From Flavobacteriaceae bacterium (lineage in GTDB: Bacteria > Bacteroidota > Bacteroidia > Flavobacteriales > Flavobacteriaceae), in NCBI GenBank assembly GCA_002695445.1, contig NZOY01000042.1, positions 23,003 through 28,137 on the forward strand: a stretch of 5,135 bases of DNA, in the 5' to 3' direction. Each line of letters begins with the position of its first letter. The first letter of the stretch is position 1. The translations under genes and the position numbers were made by a program. Under the pieces are notes generated by a model. The model was not told the DNA's origin. It searched no databases and saw only the letters and a program-made list of their open reading frames with translations. Positions 1 through 5,135 of the stretch are shown here, piece after piece.

Positions 1-662
1 ATTGCAACTCCGAGAAGTTGTAATCTATCTAAAGTGTAACAATCATAAATTTTTTGATGTATTTCACTTGGATTTGCTCCTTTTTGAATTAGCTTAGAAA
101 TAATCTGATGTGTTTTATGGGTTGTTGATGGAAATCTAAAAGAACCCGAGTCTGTCATAATACCAGTATACAAACAAGTTGCTATTTTTCTATCTATGAC
201 AACTTTGTTCAGTGAATACAAAAGGTTGAAAACCATTTCACATGTTGACCCTATTGAAGGATCAGAATAACTAATTTGAGAATAATTTGAAGGATTTTCA
301 TGATGATCTATCATAATTTTTACAGCTTCACTATTTTCAATAAATGGCGCCAAATCTTCTATTCTAGATAAATTATTGAAGTCAAGAGTAAAAATTAAAT
401 CAGCAGATTTGATTAGCTCTTTTGATCTTTTTTCCTGATGAGAAAATTTTAAAATTTCTTCTTCTGCAGGCAACCATTTTAAAAAATCAGGGTAATCATT
501 TGGTGATATTATTTGAGATTGATGACCTGTTTTATTGAGAAATAAATTAAGAGAAATTGCACTTCCAAGAGCATCTCCATCAGGGTTCTTATGAGGTATG
601 ATAATGATTTTTTTTGAGCTGCTTAAAACTTTCTCAAACTTTAAAAATAAGTTTTTTTTCAT
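1..662 (-). CDS. nrnA: DHH/DHHA1 phosphoesterase, NrnA-like oligoribonuclease/pAp phosphatase (3' end off window)
   Basis: The reading frame is open from an ATG at 662 to the left edge, giving 220 residues; NrnA-type proteins are usually about 330 residues, so the C-terminal DHHA1 substrate-binding domain lies mostly outside. The DHH-domain metal-binding motifs are all visible: PHKNPDGDALGS at residues 23-34 (H24, D28, D30), an aspartate in TLDFN (D94), the name-giving DHH at 119-121, and GIMTDSGSF at 167-175 (D171). Family members are cytoplasmic Mn-dependent enzymes that degrade 2-5-nt RNA fragments to mononucleotides and, in some, dephosphorylate pAp or cleave cyclic dinucleotide products. 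The ATG is the only plausible start: no other ATG/GTG/TTG lies between it and an in-frame stop at 708-710. It is divergent from ndk. Which of the NrnA activities dominates cannot be read from the sequence; a c-di-AMP phosphodiesterase-like role is an alternative. Confidence 0.9.
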   Translation of the reverse strand, partial: MKKNLFLKFEKVLSSSKKIIIIPHKNPDGDALGSAISLNLFLNKTGHQSQIISPNDYPDFLKWLPAEEEILKFSHQEKRSKELIKSADLIFTLDFNNLSRIEDLAPFIENSEAVKIMIDHHENPSNYSQISYSDPSIGSTCEMVFNLLYSLNKVVIDRKIATCLYTGIMTDSGSFRFPSTTHKTHQIISKLIQKGANPSEIHQKIYDCYTLDRLQLLGVA

Positions 663-667
663 CAGGT

Positions 668-675
668 CAAATATA
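668..675 (-). promoter_or_regulatory. Putative Bacteroidetes -7 element of the nrnA-like gene
   Basis: Read on the minus strand this is TATATTTG, an exact match to the Bacteroidetes primary-sigma -7 consensus TAnnTTTG. It ends 5 bases before the ATG at 662, so the transcript would begin at or within a few bases of the start codon. No TTG is seen at the usual -33 distance, which lowers confidence. Confidence 0.45.
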
Positions 676-755
676 CCAAATTTTAGTCCTTGTTTTTTTA
701 ATTTGGTTTATGCTCATTTTGTTAAACATGTAAATCTTGGAAAATACATTTTTTT

Positions 756-763
756 TAAATTTG
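756..763 (+). promoter_or_regulatory. Putative Bacteroidetes -7 element of ndk
   Basis: TAAATTTG matches TAnnTTTG exactly. It is followed by C and then eight A residues before the double ATG at 773 and 776, so the predicted leader is only about 6-9 bases and A-rich, as is usual for Bacteroidetes translation starts. A TTG at 737-739 lies 16 bp upstream, slightly closer than the usual spacing of about 19 bp for the -33 element. Confidence 0.5.
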
Positions 764-775
764 CAAAAAAAAATG

Positions 776-1195
776 ATGGCTTTAAACCGAACTTTTACAA
801 TGATAAAACCTGATGCAGTAAAAAAAGGTTATATCGGTCCTATTTTAAATAAAATTAATGTTGCTGGCTTTAAAATAGTTTCTATGAAAATGACACAACT
901 ATCAAAAAGAGATGCCGAACTTTTTTACTCTATTCACAAAGACCGACCTTTTTTTAACGATTTAGTTGCCTTTATAACAAGTGGACCAATTGTGGCTGCG
1001 GTTTTAGAAAAGGATAATGCAGTTAATGATTTTAGAACACTTCTTGGCTCTACCAGTCCTGAGGAGGCTGCAGAGGGAACAATCAGAAAACTTTTTGCTA
1101 CATCCGTTGGAGAAAATGCAGTACATGGATCTGATAGTGACGAAAACTCTGTTATTGAAACTCGATTCCATTTCTCTGATAGAGAAGTTTTTTAG
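776..1195 (+). CDS. ndk: Nucleoside diphosphate kinase
   Basis: Transfers the gamma phosphate of ATP to nucleoside diphosphates through a phosphohistidine, balancing the cytoplasmic NTP and dNTP pools. From the ATG at 776 the product is 139 residues, the usual Bacteroidetes length, and starts [15 protein letters not shown] as the family does. K11, in the conserved IKPD segment, and the active-site motif NAVHGSDS (residues 114-121, phosphorylated His H117) are intact. An ATG directly upstream (773) and a TTG at 737 are in frame; the TTG would add 13 residues foreign to the family and lies upstream of the probable promoter. The stop overlaps the last 4 bases of the opposing dciA-like gene, so no conventional terminator fits between them. 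It is divergent from the nrnA-like gene, and both act in nucleotide turnover. Confidence 0.97.
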   Translation: MALNRTFTMIKPDAVKKGYIGPILNKINVAGFKIVSMKMTQLSKRDAELFYSIHKDRPFFNDLVAFITSGPIVAAVLEKDNAVNDFRTLLGSTSPEEAAEGTIRKLFATSVGENAVHGSDSDENSVIETRFHFSDREVF

Positions 1196-1494
1196 CGAAA
1201 AATAATCTTTTCAATTAGTTTTTTCCCAAGTTCCTTATTTATCATTTTAACAATTTTTTCTTTACCATATGTCAATTCCTCTCTTAAAGGAGCGCTCGAA
1301 AGTGATACAATCAGTGTTTTGTTTCTTACAATAATTTTTTCAGTGTAGCGATCTATATTTTCCCCCATTAAACTTGGCCATAATTGTCTCACTTTTGCAT
1401 TAATTATACCCTTATTAAGTGCTTTAGAATGAATAATTTTATCTAGTACTTTACTAATGATTTGTGGTTCAAATTTTCTTTCAGATGAGTTCAT
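1192..1494 (-). CDS. dciA: DUF721 protein, DciA-like replicative helicase loader/operator
   Basis: One hundred residues, essentially a bare DUF721 (KH-like) domain. The family pattern is visible: an N-terminal helix, W39-P-x3-G44 (WPSLMGENI), YTEKI at 50-54, a hydrophobic strand TLIVSLSS at 60-67, the following REEL at 71-74, a helix with [13 protein letters not shown] and a final aromatic position (F99). DciA proteins interact with the replicative helicase DnaB and are thought to be the ancestral bacterial helicase loaders in lineages lacking DnaC/DnaI; this is family knowledge, not shown here. Many DciA proteins outside Bacteroidetes carry an extra disordered tail that this one lacks. The start ATG overlaps the stop of the lipocalin-like gene (TAATG) in an operon led by recF. 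DUF721 membership is fairly secure; the DciA function is inferred. Confidence 0.82.
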   Translation of the reverse strand: MNSSERKFEPQIISKVLDKIIHSKALNKGIINAKVRQLWPSLMGENIDRYTEKIIVRNKTLIVSLSSAPLREELTYGKEKIVKMINKELGKKLIEKIIFR

Positions 1495-1910
1495 TAATTT
1501 AAATCGTAACTAAACCTTGTATAATGATATTTTTTTTCTTGATGTTCTAAAATTAATTCTGATTTACTCAATTTAATGATTTTTTCTCGCCATTTATACC
1601 ATTTTGTTTCAAATTCAATGAAATAATCATTTTCCTTGTTAACAATTTTAAAAGGACTCTCATCCTCAGTAACAATAAATTTATTTTCAATCAATGGCTG
1701 AGCTTTTTTTCTTATCCCATTCTTCTTTTCAACTGAATAATGGTCAACCAGCTTTGCTAGTCCATTTGGTCTAAAGGTTTCATTTTTTTGGGTTATGAAA
1801 TTAATTTTCCAATAACCATTTAGCAATTCAAGATTAATTTTTGAACTATTACTAATGCATCCATTTGAATTAATTATAAAGACAAAAAGGAAATAATAGA
1901 AAAATTTCAT
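1494..1910 (-). CDS. Small lipocalin-like lipoprotein linked to recF
   Basis: The product is 138 residues. The first 17 form a lipoprotein-type signal: M-K, a strongly hydrophobic aromatic core (FFYYFLFVFII), then SNGC with the likely lipidated cysteine at C18. The lipobox is loose (S-N-G-C). No acidic cluster follows the cysteine, so the Bacteroidetes surface-export signal appears absent and a periplasm-facing location is more likely. The mature part begins with LLNGYWKI (G32, W34), the G-x-W start of lipocalin-like beta barrels, followed by alternating strands, a basic GIRKKAQP segment (about 65-72) and a C-terminal KYHYTRF. I recognise this pattern from flavobacterial proteins annotated as lipocalin family, often next to recF. 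Ligand and function are unknown. The ATG follows the recF stop with no gap (TAAATG), and its own stop overlaps the next start. Confidence 0.75.
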   Translation of the reverse strand: MKFFYYFLFVFIINSNGCISNSSKINLELLNGYWKINFITQKNETFRPNGLAKLVDHYSVEKKNGIRKKAQPLIENKFIVTEDESPFKIVNKENDYFIEFETKWYKWREKIIKLSKSELILEHQEKKYHYTRFSYDLN

Positions 1911-2993
1911 TTAGTTCAAATTGAAAATTTCATAATTAGATTTGGTCGCTGCTAATGCAGCTTTTATTCTATCCTCATGAGTGTCAGAAATGAAGATTTG
2001 TCCTATAGTTTCGTTTTCGAATAGTTTAATGGTCTGAGTAACTCTATTTTGATCTAATTTGTCGAAAATATCATCTAATAAAACAATTGGATTAATACCA
2101 GAAACTTTTTTTATAAAATCAAACTGTGCTAGTTTCAATGCAATGAGAAATGTTTTTTGTTGTCCTTGACTTCCAAATTTTTTGATTGGTACTCCTGCGA
2201 TTTGAAAATTCAAATCGTCCTTATGAATTCCAACAGAGGTGTATTGAAGAGATTTATCCCTTTGAAAATTTAGAGATAGTAATTCATCCATACCTTTTTC
2301 ATTTAAGTCCGAGTAATAATTTATGGTAACGCATTCCTGACTATTACTGATGATATTATATCTATGCATAAAAATAGGAATGAATGCTTTCATAAAAGCT
2401 TTCCTCTTATCATGAATGGGTTGAGATAAATCAATCATCTGTTGATTATAAATCTCCAAATTTGTAGAATCAAATGTTCGGTTGATTGCAAAATATTTAA
2501 GCAGTGCATTTCTCTGAGCAAGAGTTTTATTGTAATCAACAAGGTTTTTGAGGTAGGTTTTGTCAGTTTGCCCAATCACTCCATCAATAAACCTTCTCCG
2601 GGTAATGCTACCTTCAAGAATTAAATCTCTATCAATAGGAGAAATTATTACTAAAGGGATCAATCCAATATGATCAGCAATTTTTATGTAACGTTTTCCA
2701 TTGCGTTTAATATTCTTTTTTTGCCCTTTTTTTAGACTACAACTTACTTTTTCTACTTTTGCCTTTATTTCAAAAAGACCTTCGATTGCAAAAAAATCTT
2801 TGTTGAATTTTATATTCTGTTGGCTTGATGGGTTAAAATAACTTTTAGTAAAAGCTAGGTGATATATACTGTCCAATATATTTGACTTTCCTATTCCATT
2901 ATTACCTATAAAACAATTAATTGGAGCTTCAAAATCAAACTTTGAGGCCTCAATATTTTTATAATTGGTAAGTTTTAATTGTTTAAGAAACAT
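1911..2993 (-). CDS. recF: DNA replication/repair protein RecF
   Basis: An SMC-like ABC-type ATPase that binds DNA at stalled forks and gaps and, with RecO and RecR, helps load RecA. The 360 residues are the normal full length. Visible motifs are the N-terminal FLKQLKLTNYKN beta hairpin, Walker A GNNGIGKS (30-37, K36), the ABC signature GSQGQQKTF (274-282), Walker B IVLLDDIFD (303-311), the D-loop DKLD (311-314) and the SDTH switch histidine (H339). The ATG at 2993 is fixed by family alignment, and an in-frame TGA at 3009-3011 leaves no other start. It is the first gene of an operon with the lipocalin-like and dciA-like genes and is not next to dnaA/dnaN as in many other phyla. A putative -7 element lies 5 bases upstream of the start. 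Confidence 0.97.
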   Translation of the reverse strand: MFLKQLKLTNYKNIEASKFDFEAPINCFIGNNGIGKSNILDSIYHLAFTKSYFNPSSQQNIKFNKDFFAIEGLFEIKAKVEKVSCSLKKGQKKNIKRNGKRYIKIADHIGLIPLVIISPIDRDLILEGSITRRRFIDGVIGQTDKTYLKNLVDYNKTLAQRNALLKYFAINRTFDSTNLEIYNQQMIDLSQPIHDKRKAFMKAFIPIFMHRYNIISNSQECVTINYYSDLNEKGMDELLSLNFQRDKSLQYTSVGIHKDDLNFQIAGVPIKKFGSQGQQKTFLIALKLAQFDFIKKVSGINPIVLLDDIFDKLDQNRVTQTIKLFENETIGQIFISDTHEDRIKAALAATKSNYEIFNLN

Positions 2994-2998
2994 TGATA

Positions 2999-3006
2999 CA
3001 AATATA
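2999..3006 (-). promoter_or_regulatory. Putative Bacteroidetes -7 element of the recF operon
   Basis: Read on the minus strand this is TATATTTG, the same octamer and the same 5-base distance to the ATG (2993) as at the nrnA-like gene. The transcript would be leaderless or nearly so. No TTG is present about 19 bp upstream, so the match rests on the -7 box alone. Confidence 0.45.
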
Positions 3007-3123
3007 GTTCAGCTATGAAAGTTAAAATAAAATTTAAAACTTTAATTTAGATTCTTTCTGATAAACAATCTAGTTTTTGCTATTGGCACAAAAAAGATTA
3101 ATTTTAAGCCCAATAATTAATGT
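3007..3123 (+). promoter_or_regulatory. Probable promoter region of the TPR-ribH run (no clear consensus)
   Basis: This divergent gap must contain a promoter for the plus-strand genes, but no exact TAnnTTTG occurs on the plus strand. The nearest match is TAGTTTTTG at 3071-3079, which has one extra base between TA and TTTG; if used, the leader would be about 40 bases. No convincing stem-loop or riboswitch is seen in the gap. Confidence 0.25.
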
Positions 3124-3888
3124 ATGGCAACCTATAAAAAAAGAGGTCAAAAAAAATCTTTAGCAACTATACCAGTAAAAGAAATAGAATCCGAAAGCAC
3201 TACCGCTGAAGTTTTTGAAACCTTGGATACTAGTGCATCTAAGACTGAACAGTTGGTTTCCAAATACCAAAAATTTATATTAATTGCTATTGTATTAGTT
3301 ACAATATCTGTGCTATCATACTTGGGTTACAAAACCTATATTTATGAACCAAAAAAACTAGAGGCCGTTGGTGAATTAAGTCAAGCTCAATACTATTTTG
3401 AGCTTGCAGTTAATAGTCAAAATCCTGACTCTCTTTACTTACGAGCATTAAATGGTGGAGAGGGGAAATTCGGATTTTTGGATATAATTGAAAATTATGA
3501 AGGTACACCTGCTGGAATGTTAGCTAATTATAGTGCTGGAATGTCATATCTTAATCTCAAAGATTATGTAAATGCAATTGATTACCTCGATAAATTTAAA
3601 TCTGATGATGTTATGTTGAGCGCACTTGCAAAAGGTGCCATTGGTGATGCATTTGCTCAAATAGGTCAACCAGAAGACGCATATGATTATTATGTTGCAG
3701 CTTTTGAAATTAGTGATAATCTTTTTAGCGCCCCTAAATATTTATACAAAGCTGGTATGCTTGGATTTAATTTAGGGAAAATTAATAATGCTTTGGAATA
3801 TTTCAAGCGTATAAAAGCCGAATTTCCTAATTCTAAGGAATCGAAATTAGTAGATGTTCAAATAGGTCGATTAGAAAGCCAGAAATAA
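3124..3888 (+). CDS. Membrane-anchored tetratricopeptide repeat protein (TPR_21/YfgM-like)
   Basis: The product is 254 residues. Residues 1-50 are hydrophilic with a basic start (KKRGQKK) and should be cytoplasmic. They include a segment STTAEVFETLDTSASKTEQ (25-43) that I recognise as conserved in flavobacterial homologues. One membrane helix spans about 51-69, and the rest should be periplasmic. Two or three TPR-like helix pairs are visible, centred near 130-158, 169-198 and 205-236, with typical A-x-x-Y/F-x-x-A spacing (for example NAIDYLDKF, DAYDYYVAAF, NALEYFKRI). The architecture is that of YfgM-type proteins, which associate with periplasmic chaperones and the translocon in E. coli; whether this homologue does so is unknown. 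An in-frame TAA at 3118-3120 makes 3124 the first start. Its stop overlaps the ribH start (TAATG), so the two are co-translated. Confidence 0.88.
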   Translation: MATYKKRGQKKSLATIPVKEIESESTTAEVFETLDTSASKTEQLVSKYQKFILIAIVLVTISVLSYLGYKTYIYEPKKLEAVGELSQAQYYFELAVNSQNPDSLYLRALNGGEGKFGFLDIIENYEGTPAGMLANYSAGMSYLNLKDYVNAIDYLDKFKSDDVMLSALAKGAIGDAFAQIGQPEDAYDYYVAAFEISDNLFSAPKYLYKAGMLGFNLGKINNALEYFKRIKAEFPNSKESKLVDVQIGRLESQK

Positions 3889-4361
3889 TGGCTTCTGCAA
3901 ACAAAAACCTTTCAAAATATGATTCCTCTATGGTACCTAATGGAACTTCATTTAGAATTTGTTTGATTGTTTCTGAGTGGAACCATGAAATTACAAATCG
4001 ACTTTATATAGGTGCCCAAAAAACCTTACTTAAGCACAATGTGTTACCAGAAAATATTATCAAGATTCATGTACCAGGTAGCTTTGAGTTGATTTATGGT
4101 GCAAGTAAAGCACAAACTCAAAATTTTGATGCAATTATTGTTATGGGATGCATAATTAAGGGTGAAACTAGACACTTTGAGTTTATTGCAAATGCCGTTG
4201 CTCAAGGAATTAAAGACTTGAATGTTAACGGGAAATCTCCAGTAATATTTTGTGTGTTAACTGATGATAATATTGAGCAATCTTTTCAGAGAAGTGGAGG
4301 TAAAATGGGAAATAAAGGAGTGGAGTCAGCAATTACTGCTCTTAAAATGATTTCCATATAG
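3888..4361 (+). CDS. ribH: 6,7-dimethyl-8-ribityllumazine synthase
   Basis: Condenses 5-amino-6-ribitylamino-uracil with 3,4-dihydroxy-2-butanone 4-phosphate, the penultimate step of riboflavin synthesis, in a cytoplasmic multimer. The 157 residues are full length and the active-site elements are present: SEWN (29-32, W31 stacking on the pyrimidine), VPGSFEL (62-68), GCIIKGETRHFEF (87-99, catalytic H96) and QRSGGKMGNKG (134-144, phosphate-binding R135). The start overlaps the TPR stop as TAATG, so translation probably depends on the upstream gene. No FMN riboswitch is possible immediately upstream because there is no leader, and no other riboflavin gene is in the window, which fits the scattered rib genes of many Bacteroidetes. 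The first 15-20 residues are a poorly conserved extension. Confidence 0.97.
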   Translation: MASANKNLSKYDSSMVPNGTSFRICLIVSEWNHEITNRLYIGAQKTLLKHNVLPENIIKIHVPGSFELIYGASKAQTQNFDAIIVMGCIIKGETRHFEFIANAVAQGIKDLNVNGKSPVIFCVLTDDNIEQSFQRSGGKMGNKGVESAITALKMISI

Positions 4362-4383
4362 CTTATATTTAATTAAAACTAGA

Positions 4384-4414
4384 TTTGCATTTTAACTAGC
4401 TTTAGTTAAATTTG
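4384..4414 (+). promoter_or_regulatory. Strong-looking Bacteroidetes promoter for the 97-residue gene and mutL
   Basis: TTTG at 4384-4387, a 19-bp spacer, then TAAATTTG at 4407-4414 match both halves of the Bacteroidetes primary-sigma promoter (TTTG at -33, TAnnTTTG at -7). The predicted transcript starts near 4418 and leaves a leader of about 35 bases before the ATG at 4454. An additional exact -7 match, TAGATTTG at 4380-4387, overlaps the -33 box but lacks its own upstream TTTG. Confidence 0.65.
4391..4410. repeat. Perfect inverted repeat within the promoter spacer: operator or weak terminator
   Basis: TTTAACTA, a 4-base loop GCTT, then TAGTTAAA form a perfect 8-bp palindrome 30 bases after the ribH stop. 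It fills the -33/-7 spacer and runs 4 bases into the -7 box, the classic place for a repressor operator. In RNA it would make a short hairpin with one G-C pair per stem followed by TTTGATTTCATTTTG, a poor terminator. Which role applies is not decided by the sequence. Confidence 0.5.
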
Positions 4415-4453
4415 ATTTCATTTTGTCTGCTAATTTTAACTTCTTGTTGAATT

Positions 4454-4747
4454 ATGAAAATCAGCTTTTTTAAGCTAAAAAAAAACAGAAGATATAACTA
4501 TACACCGAGATACTTTAAGGGTAAGGATAATGGTAACGCATTCGATTTTGATTCTAAATTTTCAAAGTTTAGGGAGAAATATAATGAAAATGATTTGAGT
4601 CAAAGATGGCAGGAAGTCAGATTAAAGATGAGAACAAGAGGTAATCGTGGACTTTCAACTAGATTATTTATTATTATCATGGTTTTACTTATGGTTTTTT
4701 TCTATCTAATTGATTTTGATTTATCAATTTTTACTAATAATAGTTAA
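4454..4747 (+). CDS. Small single-span membrane protein of unknown function, between ribH and mutL
   Basis: The product is 97 residues. The N-terminal two thirds are hydrophilic and strongly basic ([21 protein letters not shown], then a segment rich in K, R and charged helix formers to MRTRGNRG). One hydrophobic helix follows at about 71-88 ([16 protein letters not shown]), then FDLSIF and a short tail. By the positive-inside rule the N-terminus is cytoplasmic and only about 10 residues are outside. I recognise a flavobacterial family with Y-x-P-R-[FY]-[YF]-K-G near the start and IDFDLSIF at the end, at this same place in the chromosome; from memory some entries are named riboflavin synthase subunit beta, which the sequence does not support. 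An in-frame TGA at 4448-4450 fixes the start. It has its own promoter, and its stop overlaps the mutL start. No function can be assigned. Confidence 0.8.
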   Translation: MKISFFKLKKNRRYNYTPRYFKGKDNGNAFDFDSKFSKFREKYNENDLSQRWQEVRLKMRTRGNRGLSTRLFIIIMVLLMVFFYLIDFDLSIFTNNS

Positions 4748-5135
4748 TGGCAGACATAATTTCTCTACTACCTAAAAACGTTGCAAATCAAATTGCTGCA
4801 GGCGAGGTCATTCAAAGACCTGCATCTGTTGTAAAAGAATTACTAGAAAATGCTGTAGATGCTGGTAGTAACGAAATTCAGTTGTTGATTAAGGATGCGG
4901 GAAGGTTAAAAATTCAGGTTATTGATAATGGTATTGGAATGTCAACTAATGATGTTAGTTTAGCTTTTGAGCGTCATGCTACTTCAAAAATAAAATCTGC
5001 CGATGATCTCTTCTCAATAACTTCTAAAGGCTTTAGGGGAGAGGCATTATCTTCTATTGCTGCTATTGCACATATTGAGGTTTTAACAAAAACTAAGAAA
5101 GATGAAATAGGCAATTACATTAGGATATTCGGAGG
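4747..5135 (+). CDS. mutL: DNA mismatch repair protein MutL, N-terminal part (3' end off window)
   Basis: MutL is the GHKL-family ATPase that links mismatch recognition by MutS to strand incision. The first 129 residues are present, about a fifth of a usual protein of around 600 residues. The N-terminal ATPase motifs are all there: [27 protein letters not shown] (14-40, general base E31 and Mg-binding N35), DNGIGM (60-65), FERHATSKI (74-82) and [14 protein letters not shown] (94-107). The C-terminal dimerisation domain, with or without the endonuclease metal site, is outside the window. The start overlaps the upstream stop as TAATG, so mutL translation is probably coupled to the 97-residue membrane protein and transcription probably starts in the gap after ribH. 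Confidence 0.98.
   Translation, partial: MADIISLLPKNVANQIAAGEVIQRPASVVKELLENAVDAGSNEIQLLIKDAGRLKIQVIDNGIGMSTNDVSLAFERHATSKIKSADDLFSITSKGFRGEALSSIAAIAHIEVLTKTKKDEIGNYIRIFG

Noticed and set aside
737..775. A TTG-initiated N-terminal extension of ndk
   Set aside because: The extra 13 residues do not fit the family, whose members start at MALNRTF, and the extension would span the likely promoter -7 box.
598..813. A 71-codon plus-strand open frame over the start of the nrnA-like gene and into ndk
   Set aside because: It is antisense to the conserved nrnA N-terminus, its translation is low-complexity F/K/N-rich sequence, and it overlaps ndk in another frame; a by-product of AT-rich DNA.
1017..1205. 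A 62-codon open frame inside ndk, plus strand, other frame
   Set aside because: It lies almost entirely in the conserved ndk coding region, and its product resembles nothing recognisable.
1185..1215. A possible bidirectional terminator at the ndk/dciA-like junction (T-run, AGCG, A-run)
   Set aside because: The pairing is only A-T pairs around a short loop with no G-C base, too weak to call as an intrinsic terminator.
2442..2624. A 60-codon plus-strand open frame antisense to recF
   Set aside because: It sits opposite full-length, well-conserved recF, with no promoter or start context of its own.
3780..3890. An FMN riboswitch ahead of ribH
   Set aside because: There is no leader: the ribH start overlaps the TPR stop, and the sequence before it is conserved TPR coding sequence.
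1..5135. A novel defence, mobile or secondary-metabolite system
   Set aside because: Every sizeable frame belongs to a recognisable housekeeping or flavobacterial-conserved family; no integrase, transposase, terminal repeats, CRISPR-like repeats or compositional break was seen.

Overview
The window is AT-rich (G+C by eye about 30 percent) and densely packed. It reads as chromosomal DNA from a member of the Bacteroidetes, most likely a low-GC, possibly marine, member of the Flavobacteriia. Three things point there. The protein sequences resemble flavobacterial families (RecF, the RecF-linked lipocalin-like protein, the TPR protein beside ribH, and the small protein between ribH and mutL). Shine-Dalgarno motifs are absent, and starts are preceded by A-rich sequence instead. 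The intergenic gaps carry the Bacteroidetes promoter element TAnnTTTG.

Layout. From the left edge to 662, on the minus strand, is the N-terminal 220 residues of a DHH/DHHA1 phosphoesterase of the NrnA type. A 110-bp divergent gap follows. Next is ndk (plus, start placed at 776, end 1195), which meets tail-to-tail, with a 4-bp overlap, a minus-strand operon that reads right to left: recF (2993-1911), a small lipocalin-like lipoprotein gene (1910-1494) and a DUF721/DciA-like gene (1494-1192). A second divergent gap (2994-3123) separates recF from a plus-strand run: a membrane-anchored TPR protein (3124-3888), ribH (3888-4361), a 97-residue membrane protein of unknown function (4454-4747) and the first 129 residues of mutL (4747 to the right edge).

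How the genes fit together. The set is housekeeping: nucleotide turnover (NrnA, Ndk), replication and repair (DciA-like, RecF, MutL), riboflavin synthesis (RibH) and cell-envelope proteins of unknown role. Within each co-directional run the junctions are almost all TAATG or TAAATG, so the genes are probably translationally coupled. The one real break in the right-hand run is the 92-bp gap after ribH. It holds the best promoter in the window (TTTG, 19 bp, TAAATTTG) with a perfect 8-bp inverted repeat in its spacer, so the 97-residue gene and mutL can be expressed separately from ribH.

No RNA gene, mobile element, CRISPR array, defence system or sign of transfer was seen. The observations most worth following are regulatory: the palindrome-containing promoter, -7 elements only 5-9 bases from three start codons (nearly leaderless transcripts), and an envelope lipoprotein coupled between two DNA-replication genes.
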